In this document: positions 30,477 through 43,064 of the stretch, piece by piece
Position numbering within the stretch: position 1 is the first letter of the stretch
Layout: each line of letters opens with the position of its first letter
Source: Pachyseris speciosa
Taxonomy: Eukaryota; Cnidaria; Anthozoa; Scleractinia; Pachyseridae
NCBI GenBank assembly: GCA_016490735.1
Contig: JAEMWC010000040.1
Coordinates: forward strand, 1,261,001 to 1,325,000
Reading direction: 5' to 3'
Length of the DNA: 64,000 nucleotides
The notes under the pieces: model-generated
What the model saw: the letters and a program-made list of their open reading frames with translations, nothing else
Databases searched by the model: none
What the model was told of the DNA's origin: nothing
Translations under genes and position numbers: made by a program

Positions 30477-33400
30477 GGTCTGTTTTCAGATGTGACACAA
30501 CTCTTAGATCACACCTAATGCGACCTAAGGACATTGTCGATCCAGTACAACAAGACGGAGTAGTCTACAAGATTCCCTGCGAATGTGGTAAGGTTTATAT
30601 TGGAGAGAAGGGAAGATCTATGCATGAACGGATTAAGGAACACGATAGAGACATACGGCTTGCTCGAAACCAATCCTCCGCCGTTTCAGAACATAGCAAC
30701 GCGACCGGACATTATCCGCTCTGGGACGAAGTTAAATTTATTGACCGAGGCCCACACTGGTACACCCGTAGGGTTAAAGAGACTATTCACATAAGACTTC
30801 ACCCCAACAACATTAGCAGGGACAGTGGAATTGAAATTCCTGAAGCGTGGATGCCCACGATATTCTAGAACCGGACGCACAAGCAAAATCGCTGTTGTAA
30901 CTCCTTATATGGAATCAGGAGACGACTTGACCTCCTACCCTCGGGAAATTGAAAAAACACACACACACAAAAAAACGTACAAAACGTCGGTCAGCAAGAG
31001 TTTTAGAAGTCACAACGTAGAACGAACATATATTATACGCCTAATATTTGAAGGGTTTTTCCTCCGCCCGACACCTCCTTAGTGGGAATTATGCCCTGTA
31101 TCTTTTAATTACTTCACTGTGGACTTTTCATTGCGGTTATACCTTGAGACTAAAGGACGTGGTAATTTTCTCCTGTCGCGAGAGAGAAACGAGAGAAAAA
31201 CAGAGCCTGACACCAGGGGAGGGTATATGTGAGCGATTAATCTGTGCGAAGCCCATGGATTTTGGATGCCATTTTAGACTGGGTTAGGGTTTGCCCTAAG
31301 TAGTGTTTCAGCCCCTAGAGAGGGGAATTTTTTATAGGTTTTTATTTTGCGCTTTTTAAAACGTTTAAAAACTTTTGGCTACCCCTTTTCTAACCATTTA
31401 CTCTTCGTACCACATTTTTTAAACGAGAATAACTATATTAAGACAAACGTATACAAAACAGCTAAATTTGTTGTTTGGTTCAAAACGCCGTGCATATTAC
31501 TAGCGTGTGATATTAAACGACGCGTGTGAAGTTGACACGGTCTGCTTACTGTTAAGCTTCTGACTCAAACTGAGATAGACGCAACTGCAAAGAGTTTGGA
31601 GCTGATCTGATAGCAAAGATTCGAAAGTGTCATCTCGTATTCAGTCTATGACATGGTCGTCTCTATCTGTAGCAGTTGTTAAAATCTTTTCTGACTCTAT
31701 TAAATATTGGTGTGACACTGTATATAGCGGCGCTACATGTCAAGGAAACGGAGGAAACTCATTTTGGCGCTGGCAGAGCTGCTGGAACGATGAAAAATCC
31801 TTGTGCGTTTTAAGTTTTTGCCTCGTGCGACTTTGACATTCTCAAAAGCAGCGTCAATTAAGAGGACCTCTGCTTATAAATCATTAATTTATTAATAACT
31901 ATTTTCCAATCAGAAAAAAATCCGGAAAAGGCCTTTGGACAGTTTGGAGTTCAGAAGAATTCTATACCAGCTTGTGAGCAGAAATCCCATTATGTTGCGT
32001 TTTCCGTAACTATCCGATGCGATTTGAGTTGCCGTTTGTAAACAAAGAAGTTCAAGTAGCGAAGCCTTGGGACAAGCGTTTCCAGTGGTTTGTCTGCAAT
32101 TTGGATGCTCATTGGGCTCAAAAATCCAATGAAGAGCGTGAGAATGATTAAGCGTGCTGCCTGGCAAACGTTTCCGTTAGGCTTTTACGTGTTTTCGTTC
32201 TTTGACCGCGCGAAAACTAGGATGAGACACTTTTCACTCGGTGAAAGAAACTGGTGGGAGCGGAAAGACGAACTAGAAATCAGTGTGGTTCAGATGTAAC
32301 TTCCAGAGCCTTAATCATCCCCTCCTCTCGTACTTTGGGTTTTCAAGGATCGCCACGGATTCTAGCAGAGGCTGTGGGAATAGTAGTTTTTCAAACTGCT
32401 ATAGTTTCCTCGTTTCGAGATCGATCTGTTGGCGTTTTCGTTTCATCTTATTCCATTTTAAAGTAAGTTTTGCCCCTGTGAGCTTTCACATATCAGTTTA
32501 TGATAAGGAGATATTCTGATGCGTCCTTTAGGGTTAAAAGCGGTTCAAACATGACTGAACAAATATGCACTGGTAAAAAGAAAACAAGAATAAATCTTCG
32601 CGAGGTATTGAAAAAGAAATGATTAGCATCTGCATTTATTTGCCAATACCGTATGGGTGGATTTTACTTGACAACATGAGGAAATGAAACCGGCTGGAAA
32701 ATGCGTTTTGCATAAATAAGCCTTATGTCCCGACAACTAAATGTGACTTTGTATTTAGGGAGTCTCTAGGGAAATTGATATTTTTCTCAAAGTCTTGAAC
32801 CCAGAAGCCAAAAAATCGTGTGAGGGTTTTCCTTTATTCGACTGCGTTCAAAAGTTACAGAGCATTTTAAAATGCGCTAGAAAAAAAGACGGAGCGACTG
32901 CACGGAAATGGCTCTCATCGAAAACGGTTTTGAATCTAATTCCCCAACCCGTTTTTGTTGAAGATAAGTTAATCTAGCGACTGTCCAAATTTGATCGAAA
33001 TCGAACAAATCGCCCTTGAATTGTAAGTGTCCTCTTCAAGACAAAACTAAACTTTGCGAAAACAGCGCTTGAAAAAAATCTTCACTACACAAACCAACAC
33101 TGCCCGCAAACATCTCTATCGACGATTGGCCAATCAATTTACGCTAACTTTTCTTCCGGTCACCTACTGTGGAAATTTTCCGCGTAATTTTATCTGCACG
33201 CAAACCCTCATGCTTCAAACAGTTCACTGGTTTATCATTTTGTGTCACATATTCTCCGGCTTTGACTAAGTTTACCTGACCCATCGTCATAGCCGAAAAA
33301 CTAAAAGCGGACAGCCTTCATGATGCAAAACAACTTTTTCGCGTGCAATATTTCCCGCGCAAATCGCTCCGGTTGACTGCATTCGTATTAACATATTGTC

Positions 33401-34666
33401 CAAATTTGGTTTTTTCCCAATTTCTCGGCGACTATTCACTAGTTTTGAATTGTTTTTTTTTTTGCTTGAAAGATCACAGTAAAAAGTTCATTTTTATGGA
33501 GAAAAATCAAAATCAAAAATTTTATACCCTGAACGTAGAGTTTGTCTTTATACGGAATGGCTTGCAACTTCATAACAGTCAACACCTGTTTTGGTTATCT
33601 TTAAAGCTTTAGTCACAACGTGGAACGAACATGGATTATCCGTTTGGTATTTGAGGGTTTTTCTTCCGGCCGACCCTTCCACCTTGTGCAGGGTTACGAT
33701 TTGTAAAATCTAAAATCCCGAGTGTGAATTCTGCCCTGTAGCTAATTATCTAATTCCCTTCCTGAATTGTTGAGGTTGCGGTTTTACCTCGAGACTAAAG
33801 AAGGTGGCGATTTTCTGCCTTCTCAGCAGTTTATGGAAAACAAGAGAAAAATAAACCGGACTCTCGGAACCAGTCTCCTGAGGGTGGTATGCTCCCGTTT
33901 GAGAGCTGTGGGTACTTTGCTCTGTTACAAGGTATGCCCTTGTGGTGTTTCAGCCCGCCAGAAAGAGGAAACCTTTATGAGTTTTTATTCTAGAAGGGAC
34001 TTTGCATTTTAAACTTATGTGTTATCCGCCTTTCTACCGCAATTTCAATACGAAAATAACCATTTTGAGACAGAAGTCTGCAAAACAGCTAAATGTGTTG
34101 TTTGATTCAAAACGTCGTCGTCGTCGTCGTAGTAGTAAACTTTATTTCAGTGCACGCGCGTGTGAAGTTAACACGGGGTGGTTCTTGTAACTCTTCTGAC
34201 TCAAGCTAAGATAGATGTAACTGCAAAGAGTTTGGAGCTGAACTGATCGCAGTTGTTAAAATCTTTCCTGATTCTATTAAAAATTGTTTTGAAAAAAGAG
34301 CTAACTTGTAGTGTGACATCAGTATGGCAGACTTGATGAAAAGACTTGTCCTTTTAAATCAATAATTTATTACTAAGTTTTTTCCCATCAGAAAAGAAAA
34401 GAAACTGCAAAAAAGGCTTTAAGAGTTCGGAACAGTTCTAAACGAGCTTGTGAGCCCTGAGAAATTGCGGTACCGCGTTTTCTGTGAGTATCCGATGTTA
34501 CGATTCGCGACTGTAAACAAAGACGTTCTAGAAGGGAAGCCTTGGGACAAGTGCTTCTGGTTTTTCCGCAGTTGCGATGCGTTTTGTGTTCAAACAACCA
34601 AAAGGGAGTCGGCAATAAGAACTCGGAAGCTTTTCCGTCGGCTTTTTCGTTGTTTTGACGACACGA
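30477..34666. repeat. Array unit 4
   Basis: The PLE part runs to GCCCACGAT and joins LINE sequence ATTCTAGAACCGG, deleting the ribozyme and most LINE coding. R1 here keeps about 115 bases (31281-31402) that units 1 and 3 lack. The unit ends where module B continues into native sequence at 34666. Confidence 0.85.
30518..30868 (+). CDS. GIY-YIG endonuclease segment, unit 4 (open frame)
   Basis: A 116-residue open frame: RPKDIVDPVQQDGVVYKIPC, CGKVYIGEKGRSMHERIKEH, DIRLARNQSSAVSEHSNATG, ending in EIPEAWMPTIF. The Arg codon CGA at 30666 replaces the stop found in units 1-3, so this copy keeps the older state. The N-terminal PLE domains are missing, so it is a fragment and probably not functional. 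Confidence 0.7.
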   Translation: MRPKDIVDPVQQDGVVYKIPCECGKVYIGEKGRSMHERIKEHDRDIRLARNQSSAVSEHSNATGHYPLWDEVKFIDRGPHWYTRRVKETIHIRLHPNNISRDSGIEIPEAWMPTIF

Positions 34667-35830
34667 AAACTGGGATGAGACATTTTTCACTCGATAAAAG
34701 AACGAAACACGTAGAAAAGCCGATCCGACAGAAACACAGGCTAGTAAACTGGCGGAGAAGAGACGGAGAAGAAATTAGTGTGCGTCAGACGTTACTGCCA
34801 GCGTTTTCATCTATCCTGTCCCCTCGTCCTCATTCTTTCCAGCCTCGCTAAATTGATTATCTTGATTCTAACGTAGACAGCGGAAAGAATGGTTTTCGAA
34901 GTTTCTTCGTTTCGTTGTGTGTTGGGTCCGTTTTGTTCTCCCGGTTTTATCCTATTTCGTTTAAGTACAAATTTTCATACAGTTTTGACTGGGTGAGATT
35001 CTGTACTTCCATATAGTTCAAGACTACGCAAACGCGTGAGAATGAAAAAAACATGGACATCTTCACGCGGTATCGAGAAATAGGTGACGTGATATTATTT
35101 ATTTGCAAATATGTGTGGATTTTACCAGACAACAGAAGAAATGAGACTTGGAAAATGCGTTTTGCACAACTAAGTCGTATGTCCACAAGTTATATCCTCG
35201 GAAAATGTAGGGCGTTTTTTTTCTTTTCCTAAGCCTTCTTGGAGTTTCTTCTTCTTCTTTTTCCTCCTATCGAGTCTTTATAAGAAATGGCGTGGAGCGG
35301 AAGAAGTGCAGATGTTTTTAAACTGCCTTACAACTTCCTCACAGTCAACACCTGTTTTGGTTATTTTTAAAGTCTTAGTAACAACGTGGAGCGAACATTA
35401 TCTGTCTGGTATTTGAGGGTTTTTCTTCCGCCCGACCTTCCCACCTTGTGCAGGGTTCTGATTTGTTAGAACAGCAACACCAGTGGAGAAAAATAAAGGT
35501 GCATCTGAAATCCTGGGTGGGAATTCTGCCCTGTACGTAATTATCTAATTCACTTCCTAAATTGCTTGGGATTTTTTATTGCGGTTTTACCTCGAACGCG
35601 ACAATTTTCTGCCTTCTCAGCGGTTTATAGGAAAATGAGAGACTCTTGGTGTCATAGGCCGTGGAGGGGTATGCTCTCTTGTGATAAAAAGATCAGCCCA
35701 TATGAAGCTTAAAGCACTTTGTAGTGGTGTTATCCTTTCAGCCTGTCACAGAGAGGAAAGCTTTTATGGGTTGTTATTTTATAAGGGGATTTGCATTTGT
35801 AACTGTTGGCTTTGAGGTTTTCATTCCGGA
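34350..35830 (+). repeat. Diverged native right end of the array (B/A-type block and R-type block)
   Basis: After module B the sequence continues into GAAAACTGGGATGAGACA and TTCACTCG, paralogous to module A at 19977-20010. Other A-like landmarks follow, such as TGTGTGGATTTTACC and TGGAAAATGCGTTTTGCA. Then comes an R-type block (35385-35800: GGTATTTGAGGGTTTTTCTT, CACCTTGTGCAGGGTT). This suggests the locus was already R-A-R-B-R before the larger duplication. Confidence 0.65.
34450..34851 (+). other. Open frame in module B, unrecognised
   Basis: A frame of at least 133 codons (SPEKLRYRVFCEYPMLRFAT, VNKDVLEGKPWDKCFWFFR, then a basic tail). Module A keeps parallel words (YPMRFELPFVNKDV, KPWDKRFQWF) after a one-base shift. 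An acceptor-like TTTTTTCCCATCAG precedes B and TTTTCCAATCAG precedes A. These may be relics of duplicated exons, but the frame upstream has stops and no domain is recognised. Confidence 0.3.
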
Positions 35831-38200
35831 AATCAGTAGTCAACAAAATCCCGAGAAAACAAAACACTGTGTCCCTTGCCTTCTTACCAAGTGATTCTTT
35901 CCCTTGCCTTCAATTATCTGATTCTTCAAACTAAATTTAAATAGACTCAGTATTTTTCTTCCGTTCTTTCGAATTTCTCGTTCCTAGGATCGTCCTGTGG
36001 GTGGTTAGATTGTCACGCGTGCTAAATTAGTTTAAACTGCCATCCCGTAACATGACACTCCGACCCACGCGCTGCTTTTAGTGTCTTAGTAACTAATGGA
36101 ATGATATTTAAATAGTACAATAATTTGCGCTGCGCACGGTTGACACGCTAAGAACGATTGCTTGATTTATTATCAAATGAACTGACTTCATCAACTTGGC
36201 TTTCCTATCCGGAATGTTTTCTCTATGCCCGCTTCCCTGCGTGTCTTTTCTTAATCTTGTTTGCGTCCATTTACCGTTCTGTTTGGGAGACAGTTGATGA
36301 AAGGTCACATGAAATACGAACTCATGTTTCAGGCAAGTTATTCGCGTTGTAATAAGATACAACGACTGCGGAGCAACGGGTAAACGTATAAATTTTGAAC
36401 GGTTCACACAGCATCATTCTGGTATACAACGGCGGTACAACCATCTCGCGTTGAGGCAATCAGCTAAGGAAAAGCATAGAAACGTTTGATACGATTTTAT
36501 ACCGAGATTTAAAAGGGAAAGTTAAATTAAGCTGGTCTCTTGCAGCAAAGTCAAGGTCCCTGGAATCAGTACAATCAGCAAAACCGTTGAAATTTTGAGA
36601 ATGTAAGTTCTTCATTTTGCCATTTTGTTAAGCTACAGTAATTTTTACTTCCTAAGACGTCATCATACTGTGACTCAAACCTTTTCTGAACAGCAACTTT
36701 CTACGGGTTTTCCTCCGGAAGATTCCATCTGTTCCTTAGAAATTTAAAATTCAAAATGGATTATTTGCTTATTATTTGCTTACCGGAATTAAAAGATTTA
36801 TAAATTTAGATTTATAAAGGGAATATAAATCCCCAAACATGCTTTTTTTTAATTTCAAAATATAGTTAAGGCTTGACATATTTGCATCTGGAAAGCTAAA
36901 AGATAACAAAAATCATGAACATTTTGTTTATATACGAAACGTCGAGCCTGTCCTTCGGTTGCACGCGAGGGGCACACGCGATGAGGCAAGGGATGGGGTG
37001 CTTTGACCTCACGCGATTACTCGTGCGCTTATAACCTACTGTCTATGATGTCTGCACTCATCTATTAGCAGTTCGATTTAAGACTTTTGCTTGTGCTTTT
37101 ACATTATGAAGCAGGATCATATTGTGATAACAACCGTCAGGAAGCACATGGCTCCTAGGGGAGTTTGGTATAAAACGTTTTTGCCTCACCAAATGATTTT
37201 TCGTTTGAGGGTTCCGATTTCGGCAATTTAGAAGGCATGTTTTTTTTTTTTTTTTTCACAAAGTTCGCTATTTTAAAAATCAGATTTTGCATTTTGGCAA
37301 ACGTTTACTGCCGAATTTAAAGAAGCCGCACGGTCACGATAGTTTGGGTCATTATTAGAGACATAAAAAATACCTTTAAATGATGGGAAACAGTGAAATT
37401 ACGATTTGTCAGGGAAGATAAGCACCAAAGAGACAAGAATAAATGCAAATATGTGGCGGATGGTGAAGGATGGAAGAAGATTGAAACGGATTACAAATCA
37501 CCTTTTTTGAAAAATTAAGGCTAAAATCCAAAGACCGTGACCGTGTTCCTTTAAATAAGTGATCGGTACAAGGAAGTACCCAGTTAGTTTCTCAAATTAG
37601 ACAGCAGGTAGTAGCGTGCGTAGGATGCGGGGTCCAATCTGGGCATATTAACTTCCTCTAAGTTCTAATTTAAATTGTATCCGCAAATTTGTTATGAATT
37701 GCCCGAAATTGGGTTAATCAAATTCTGCCTAAAAGAATTAGTAAATTTCAGCTTTCCTGTGTTTCCAACTTAGCCTTATGGAAAACACGATATTACGGAC
37801 TCCCTGATGTCAATTTCGCGGTAACGGAAAGTCAGAGAAAATATCTCTCACTTCTAAGCTCTAAATAGTATAAAGATGGTGTGCGTCATTCAAGTCATTG
37901 GCTGGCGACTGAACGTGCTCATTGTAAGGGGTTTGGCTGATACTTAATTTGCTGTTTTCTGGAAACTGGTGAGACTGCTAAGAGATAAAATAGACAAACG
38001 GGAGGATGGTATCTTAGCACTGTTTTTTTTTTTCGGGGGCCTTTCAAAGGAAGTTCTTTATTTGACTCTCACAACCTGCTTGGGCGCTTTTTCTCACCTC
38101 CAATTTGCAATGCATATTATGTTATCACACCTTGTTACTTGCAGTGGAACCTCTGCCACGAGTAAAATGCAGTAATGTGAATTGTTTCTTTCTCCTTTTC
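35831..38200. other. Intergenic upstream of the CTCK gene
   Basis: No coding or repeat structure was recognised apart from short A/T runs. The segment just before 38219 (TTTTTCTCATTCCGAAAG) is acceptor-like, so a 5' UTR exon may lie further upstream. Confidence 0.35.
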
Positions 38201-38218
38201 TTTTTCTCATTCCGAAAG

Positions 38219-38842
38219 ATGGCAAATCATTCCAGAAGGTTGTTGATCTTGTCCATTGTAATCGTGTGCTCACTGTACAGTTCAGCCGAAAATCCTATGC
38301 AGGATGCACTAAGGAGAGTACAATGCGTCGCCAGAGGCTACACCTTCACCGTCAAGGTTATTTGTCTTTGTCAGTTACACATATTTCATAATTTGTATAT
38401 TTACTATATGTTATGACTTATCTGACACCAGTTTATTCCCTTTGACAATCCCTCGTCTAGAAACTTTGCTAAGAACAAACTTAGCATAATAAGCATTCGA
38501 TTGATACGTAATGCATTCGTAAAGACATTGAACACGCGTTACCTCTCTCATGGTCCTGTTCTCATCTTGACTAAGCCAACACTTTGTCACCGTTTATATT
38601 AGGTTGCAGGATGCCAGGAACGCTCAGTGACAATCAACACCTGTTTGGGGGTCTGTCTGTCATTTTCAACACCAACCGGAGTCAACTATAAGCAGGTTCA
38701 ATCATGCACGTGTTGTCAACAGATTAAAACCAAGAAAGTGGACGTAGGACTCTGGTGCCAGGACAAAGCTGATCCATCCAAGCTTGTTAAGTATTTTCAT
38801 CCCATCGAGACTGCCACCGAGTGCGCGTGTGCTTCTTGTTGA
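38219..38842 (+). CDS. Secreted cystine-knot (CTCK) protein, bursicon/glycoprotein-hormone-like, two exons
   Basis: Exon 1 (38219-38356) encodes MANHSRRLLILSIVIVCSLY, a signal peptide, then ENPMQDALRRVQC and TFTVK. The donor is AAG|GTTATT and the acceptor TATATTAG|GTTGCAGG, phase 0. Exon 2 (38603-38842) continues VAGCQERSVTINTCLGVC, then SCTCCQ, VGLWC and ATECACASC, stop TGA. The mature part has 11 cysteines in the plan C..GC..CxGxC..CxCC..C..CxCxxC. This is a C-terminal cystine knot most like bursicon and the glycoprotein-hormone subunits, extracellular dimeric signals acting on LGR-type receptors. Subfamily is uncertain. A poly(A) signal lies at 39067. Confidence 0.85.
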
Positions 38843-39066
38843 TATTGAATGGAACAAGCCTGAAAATTACTGAACGCACAGAAGTTTTATGAAGTGTTGC
38901 TTACTGGTCATGTCAGAACTTATTTTTTCTCTATGAAGTGAACAAGAGTTTAGCAGCGATAGTTAGAATTTCAAGGAAAACAGTTTCGGCGTGGAATGGT
39001 TGTAGCTACATAACACCTGCAAGTGCAAAATGAAATTTTGTCTATATTGTGATACATCTCAATCCA

Positions 39067-39072
39067 AATAAA
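39067..39072 (+). other. Poly(A) signal of the CTCK gene
   Basis: AATAAA lies 225 bases after the stop codon on the same strand. Confidence 0.6.
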
Positions 39073-39408
39073 GTATAACGTCTGAAAAATAAAAGAGCTT
39101 TTCATGTGAAGTAAACAGTTTCTATCCTTTTAAGTATCGATGAGCAAAGTCTTTCCACATTTACTCCCGCCAGATCCAGCCTGCGCCAACCAGAGCACCT
39201 GGTAAAAAATGGAAAAGAGAAAAGGGAATGAAGGCTAGGAGAAGGCAAGAATGAATTTAGTCCACAAATATGTAGATTTTCTTGATGTATTAGTAAGTAA
39301 TTGTGCGCTAAGAAGAAAAACATGTCGTGTCGAGATTGCTGTATCTTCATCAGTGAGAAAAATGATGACAAACAAAAGTCCTAAATGGCCGGAAAATATT
39401 TTAAACAA

Positions 39409-39497
39409 CCTCATTCCCAGGGTCTCTCTTCTCCCCGCCCCCTCTCACTCCATAGGAAGAGACGAAGCCGAGACCCTGGAGACGAGTTTGTCTTTCA
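39409..39497. repeat. Short MITE-like element
   Basis: CAACCTCATTCCCAGGGTCTC at the left is roughly mirrored by the complement of GAGACCCTGGAGACGAGTTTG at the right. Confidence 0.5.
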
Positions 39498-40295
39498 AAT
39501 AGCTCGCAAAAAGTTCTACATTGCAGGCTAGATGAAACAAGCTACTGGTATAAGTTGGTGGTGGCGGTGCGAAAAGTGCCTTGAGACTTTCGGTTTACTA
39601 TCCACAGAAACGAAAAGCGTTTGTATTGTTTATGATACTAGAGCTGTTTGAGGACGCAAATAACGGTGTCAATCGAGGAAAAACTGGGGAATGGTCCGAA
39701 TCCTTCTAAACTAGCTTCTTCTTCGCACCATTCCCCCCTTTCATGCTCTCTGGTTATTCGTTCCTCGACATCTTTGTTGCAAATGACGTGAGAAGCGTAG
39801 GCTTCAAAATAGGATAGCGGTTTGTGCCTGGCTAGAAGGGCGAACGTGGCTTGCTCCAGGATACAACGTTGTTGTTTGTTTTTCAACGAGTAGTTGTTGT
39901 GCGCAGTGTTTGATCAAAAGCAAACTCTATCCAACACTTGATGGAGAAAAAGTTGTTTTATAGTTTGGCAAGGGCTTTATCCTCTTAAAGTGTACAAAGC
40001 CAAAACCTGAAAAATATCTTGATTACAATGCACAACGTAGTTGCAACACACTTTGCACATCAGCAATTAACTTTGTACTCCCGAGAAAGCGAATCTTGTT
40101 CTCTGGGTGCTATAAATTATAAATGATGTCAGCTCTGGGTCGTAATTATTCATTATTTTTTTTAGATAAAAAGGAGGATCGTCTCTCTTCTGAGCATAAG
40201 TATCATTACAATAAATGTTTGGACGAAAAGGGTTTTTCCTGGCAGTGTCCTTTGCAATGAAACTGAATCAAGAGATAAAATAGCCTTTGTATTGA

Positions 40296-40763
40296 GGCCC
40301 GGGCAAACGGCTTCAACATTTGCTTCAACATCCGTTCTATTTTGTTGAACCCTGTTGAACGATGTTGAACGATGATGAACGGCCGATCGTGGCAAACGGT
40401 TTCAACACATCAACATTTGATTCAACAATTCTTCACGAGAAGCCTGCTTCAGGCCTGTGGTTGTTACTATGGATACGTTTTTAGACCGATTATTGCGCAC
40501 GCGCATACCTAACAATGTTAAAAGTTATGTTGAAAAGCGGGTGGCAAACGGCTTCAAAATAGTTCAATATTCGCGTTAACAAAAGGAATGTTGAATTGAC
40601 GTTGAAGCAACGTTTAAACGCTTTTAAACTCATTCAACATCGAGTCAACCTCCATTCAACATGTTTCAACACGGTTGAAAGGGGGTGGCAAACGATTTCG
40701 ACATCGCTGTTCAACAAAATCGAACGGATGTTGAAGCAAATGTTGAAGCCGTTTGCCCTGGCC
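40296..40763. mobile_element. 468-bp MITE with about 55-bp inverted ends
   Basis: The left end GGCCCGGGCAAACGGCTTCA and the following AACATTTGCTTCAACATCCG return inverted at the right end (...GAAGCCGTTTGCCCTGGCC). The interior is filled with GTTGAA/TTCAAC words in both orientations. No coding potential. Confidence 0.85.
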
Positions 40764-41100
40764 TTTACCGCAATTGATTATAGCGGAGCGTGGAGAACCA
40801 TGGGTAACAAATTATGGTAACCTATCGATGCGAAAAATTTTAATTTTGGTTATGTTGTCACCGCACCCGGAGCCATCCACCATCTAAGCCAAGGTGAATG
40901 TCACATTGGAGATAACCCATTTTGCTGGGACGTCATATGGGAAACCCGCGTTAATCAGCGTGAAATCACTTGTTCAACAACGTTTTTGAAAAATAAAATA
41001 ACAAACTGGAGACAACAAGAAAAGAAACTTATGATATTTCAATAGTACCGGTATTGGTTTTTAAAAGGTTAAATTTCATTGAAGGTAGAAATTCAAAAAA

Positions 41101-41265
41101 TGCAAAAATGGCCGCCTTAAAATTATTGTTTTGTTCATATTCAAAATAGCCTCACTAACCTCGTTCGGGATAATAAATTCTTTAGAACTTTTGTCTCAAA
41201 AACGAGGTTAGTGATGCTATTTTGAATACGAAGAAAACAATAATTTAAAGGTAGCCATTTTTGCA
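41101..41265. mobile_element. 165-bp foldback MITE
   Basis: TGCAAAAATGG...AATTATTGTTTTGTTCATAT...CAAAATAGCCTCACTAACCTC is mirrored at 41197-41265 with a few changes. The unpaired centre is about 30 bases. Confidence 0.85.
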
Positions 41266-42118
41266 TAGGGTCTATAGCTATGGAATCCAGACGAATGGTG
41301 AGCGCTCACGTCATGTAACTACTAGACACCAGTCCTTAGAATATGCAATCGGTTTCATTTTTGAAGGTTATTTGTCCCTTGTTAGGAGTCATCGATTGTC
41401 AGTTGATGCACGATGGCGGCGGAGATCAAGGATGGAGCGAGTCGCTTTCATCGGCTCTAAAACCTCATTTGACGGAGGTGAATATAGACGGAAACTGAAT
41501 ATTGTTATGTGAATTTGAATATTGTTAGTCGATGGTAGCTGGAATTGGGAAATTCGATCCTGGCGGTCTTTTCATCCATAAAATGAACTGCACAAGAGGA
41601 ATCCTGTGAGCTGTGAAATAGGCGAAATGTAGACGCTACTGGCTCATGAAATTTTTCATAGAAGTAGGAAAAGAGTTGAGGGAACGCCAGAACAGTCTGC
41701 GAAATCGTATCTGAAGGGTCATATGGAGGAAAAGAACTAGTGGCGTGTCGGCATGAATTCACTTGACGCTCAGGTTAAAAAGTATCAAAATGGAAATTAG
41801 ACAAAGTTTAATTTGTTTACTTATTTGTCGTTCGAGAATATTTAAGTGCCATTTTGGCTGAGTAATATGGTTTGGGATCTTTCGACGTGGTTTAGATGCG
41901 GAAGAATTGCTCGAAAGAAGCTCTCCATAGCAAGGGCAACCAGGAGGAAAAGGAATTTGTTACTGCCGAAACTCTAGCAGATGAATATGTTAAGTCACCA
42001 TTGTACAATTGCCTGCATTTGCGGTTATTAATTAAAGACGGGAATACAAGTGTATATTGATCGGTGTCTTGATCAGTTTTTATGGCTACTATAGCAGCAG
42101 TACCACTACGCTATCACT

Positions 42119-42176
42119 TACGTAAGTTAAGTTAAGTTAAGTTAGGTTAAGTTAAGTTAAGTTAAGTTAAGTTATG
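42119..42176. repeat. (GTTAA)n pentanucleotide microsatellite
   Basis: About eleven AAGTT/GTTAA repeats with one G substitution. Confidence 0.95.
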
Positions 42177-42682
42177 TGTGCCATACGGTGTTTAGTCAAA
42201 ACAGTGTTTCTTCTTAAAGTATGTTTCAGTTCAATAGATTATTTTCGAAAATCTTTCGGGAGAATGACGATCACAGAGTCGATGTGTTTCTTTGACGGCC
42301 ACAATTCGAGTATTTTGACCATTCAGGAGGTTTCACACCCGTAGAGCGCTCTCAGGAATCTAAGTTGGTTTGTCTGATGTCCATGACAATCAAACCAGCC
42401 ATGTACTACAAGATCTTCCCTACAATAACTCTGTTATGGGGTCAAATAATGTCCTTATGGACACAAAGAAACACAAAACGTGGGCCAAAGAAAAGAAAAC
42501 CAAGGGCCAAAGAAGCCGGTTGTTTTCCCCCGGCTGGTGTTGTGATACGATACCACGAACGTAAACAAGTCTGTTGGAAACGTTCTCGAATAGCAAATGA
42601 GCCTCAAAATCAGAGAGAATTCTTTCCTCAGGACAAATAAGAGTAGCATATAAAAAAATACAGATATATGACAGTACTAATT

Positions 42683-43033
42683 AGAATAAAGCAATTTTTA
42701 TTTCGCTGAATGCAAACGGATTGAAATTCTGTTGTCCAGTCAGTGAAAAGTGAATAGTTATATTGCATAAACTCGACTATAGAAGTGTAAATTTGTAGAG
42801 CTTATAATATTGATGCATACCTTTATACAATTCTCTACAACTCTACAACTACCGTTGAAGTCCTGAATTTTTTCAGACTTCTTTTCGCAATTGCATAAAT
42901 TGCGTTCACAACTGCGAGGATCATTCTTCATTTGATTTCATTTCCGCAGTTCATATATGATTCATTTCTTATATCATTCACACTCATTTCTTTCACGGGA
43001 ACATGTGAACCCACAATTGACCTGCTCCCAACA

Positions 43034-43064
<31 letters not shown>

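Larger units (their letters stand above)
17761..34666. repeat. Four-unit tandem segmental array
   Basis: Unit starts, marked by GGACTGTTTT-AGAT-TGAC in the PLE, are 17761, 22452, 25894 and 30477. Unit lengths are 4691, 3442, 4583 and 4190. Each unit carries PLE 3' sequence, LINE remnant (where not deleted), module R1, module A, module R2 and module B. Unit 2 lacks about 1.2 kb and unit 4 has lost the ribozyme and LINE part. Copies differ by scattered substitutions, so the array is not brand new. Confidence 0.92.

Noticed and set aside
30518..30868. Intact GIY-YIG frame as a host or homing endonuclease gene
   Set aside because: It is the tail of a PLE inside the tandem array. RT and N-terminal parts are missing and sister copies are broken.
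40596..40820. Open frame of 74 codons
   Set aside because: It lies mostly inside a MITE made of GTTGAA words.
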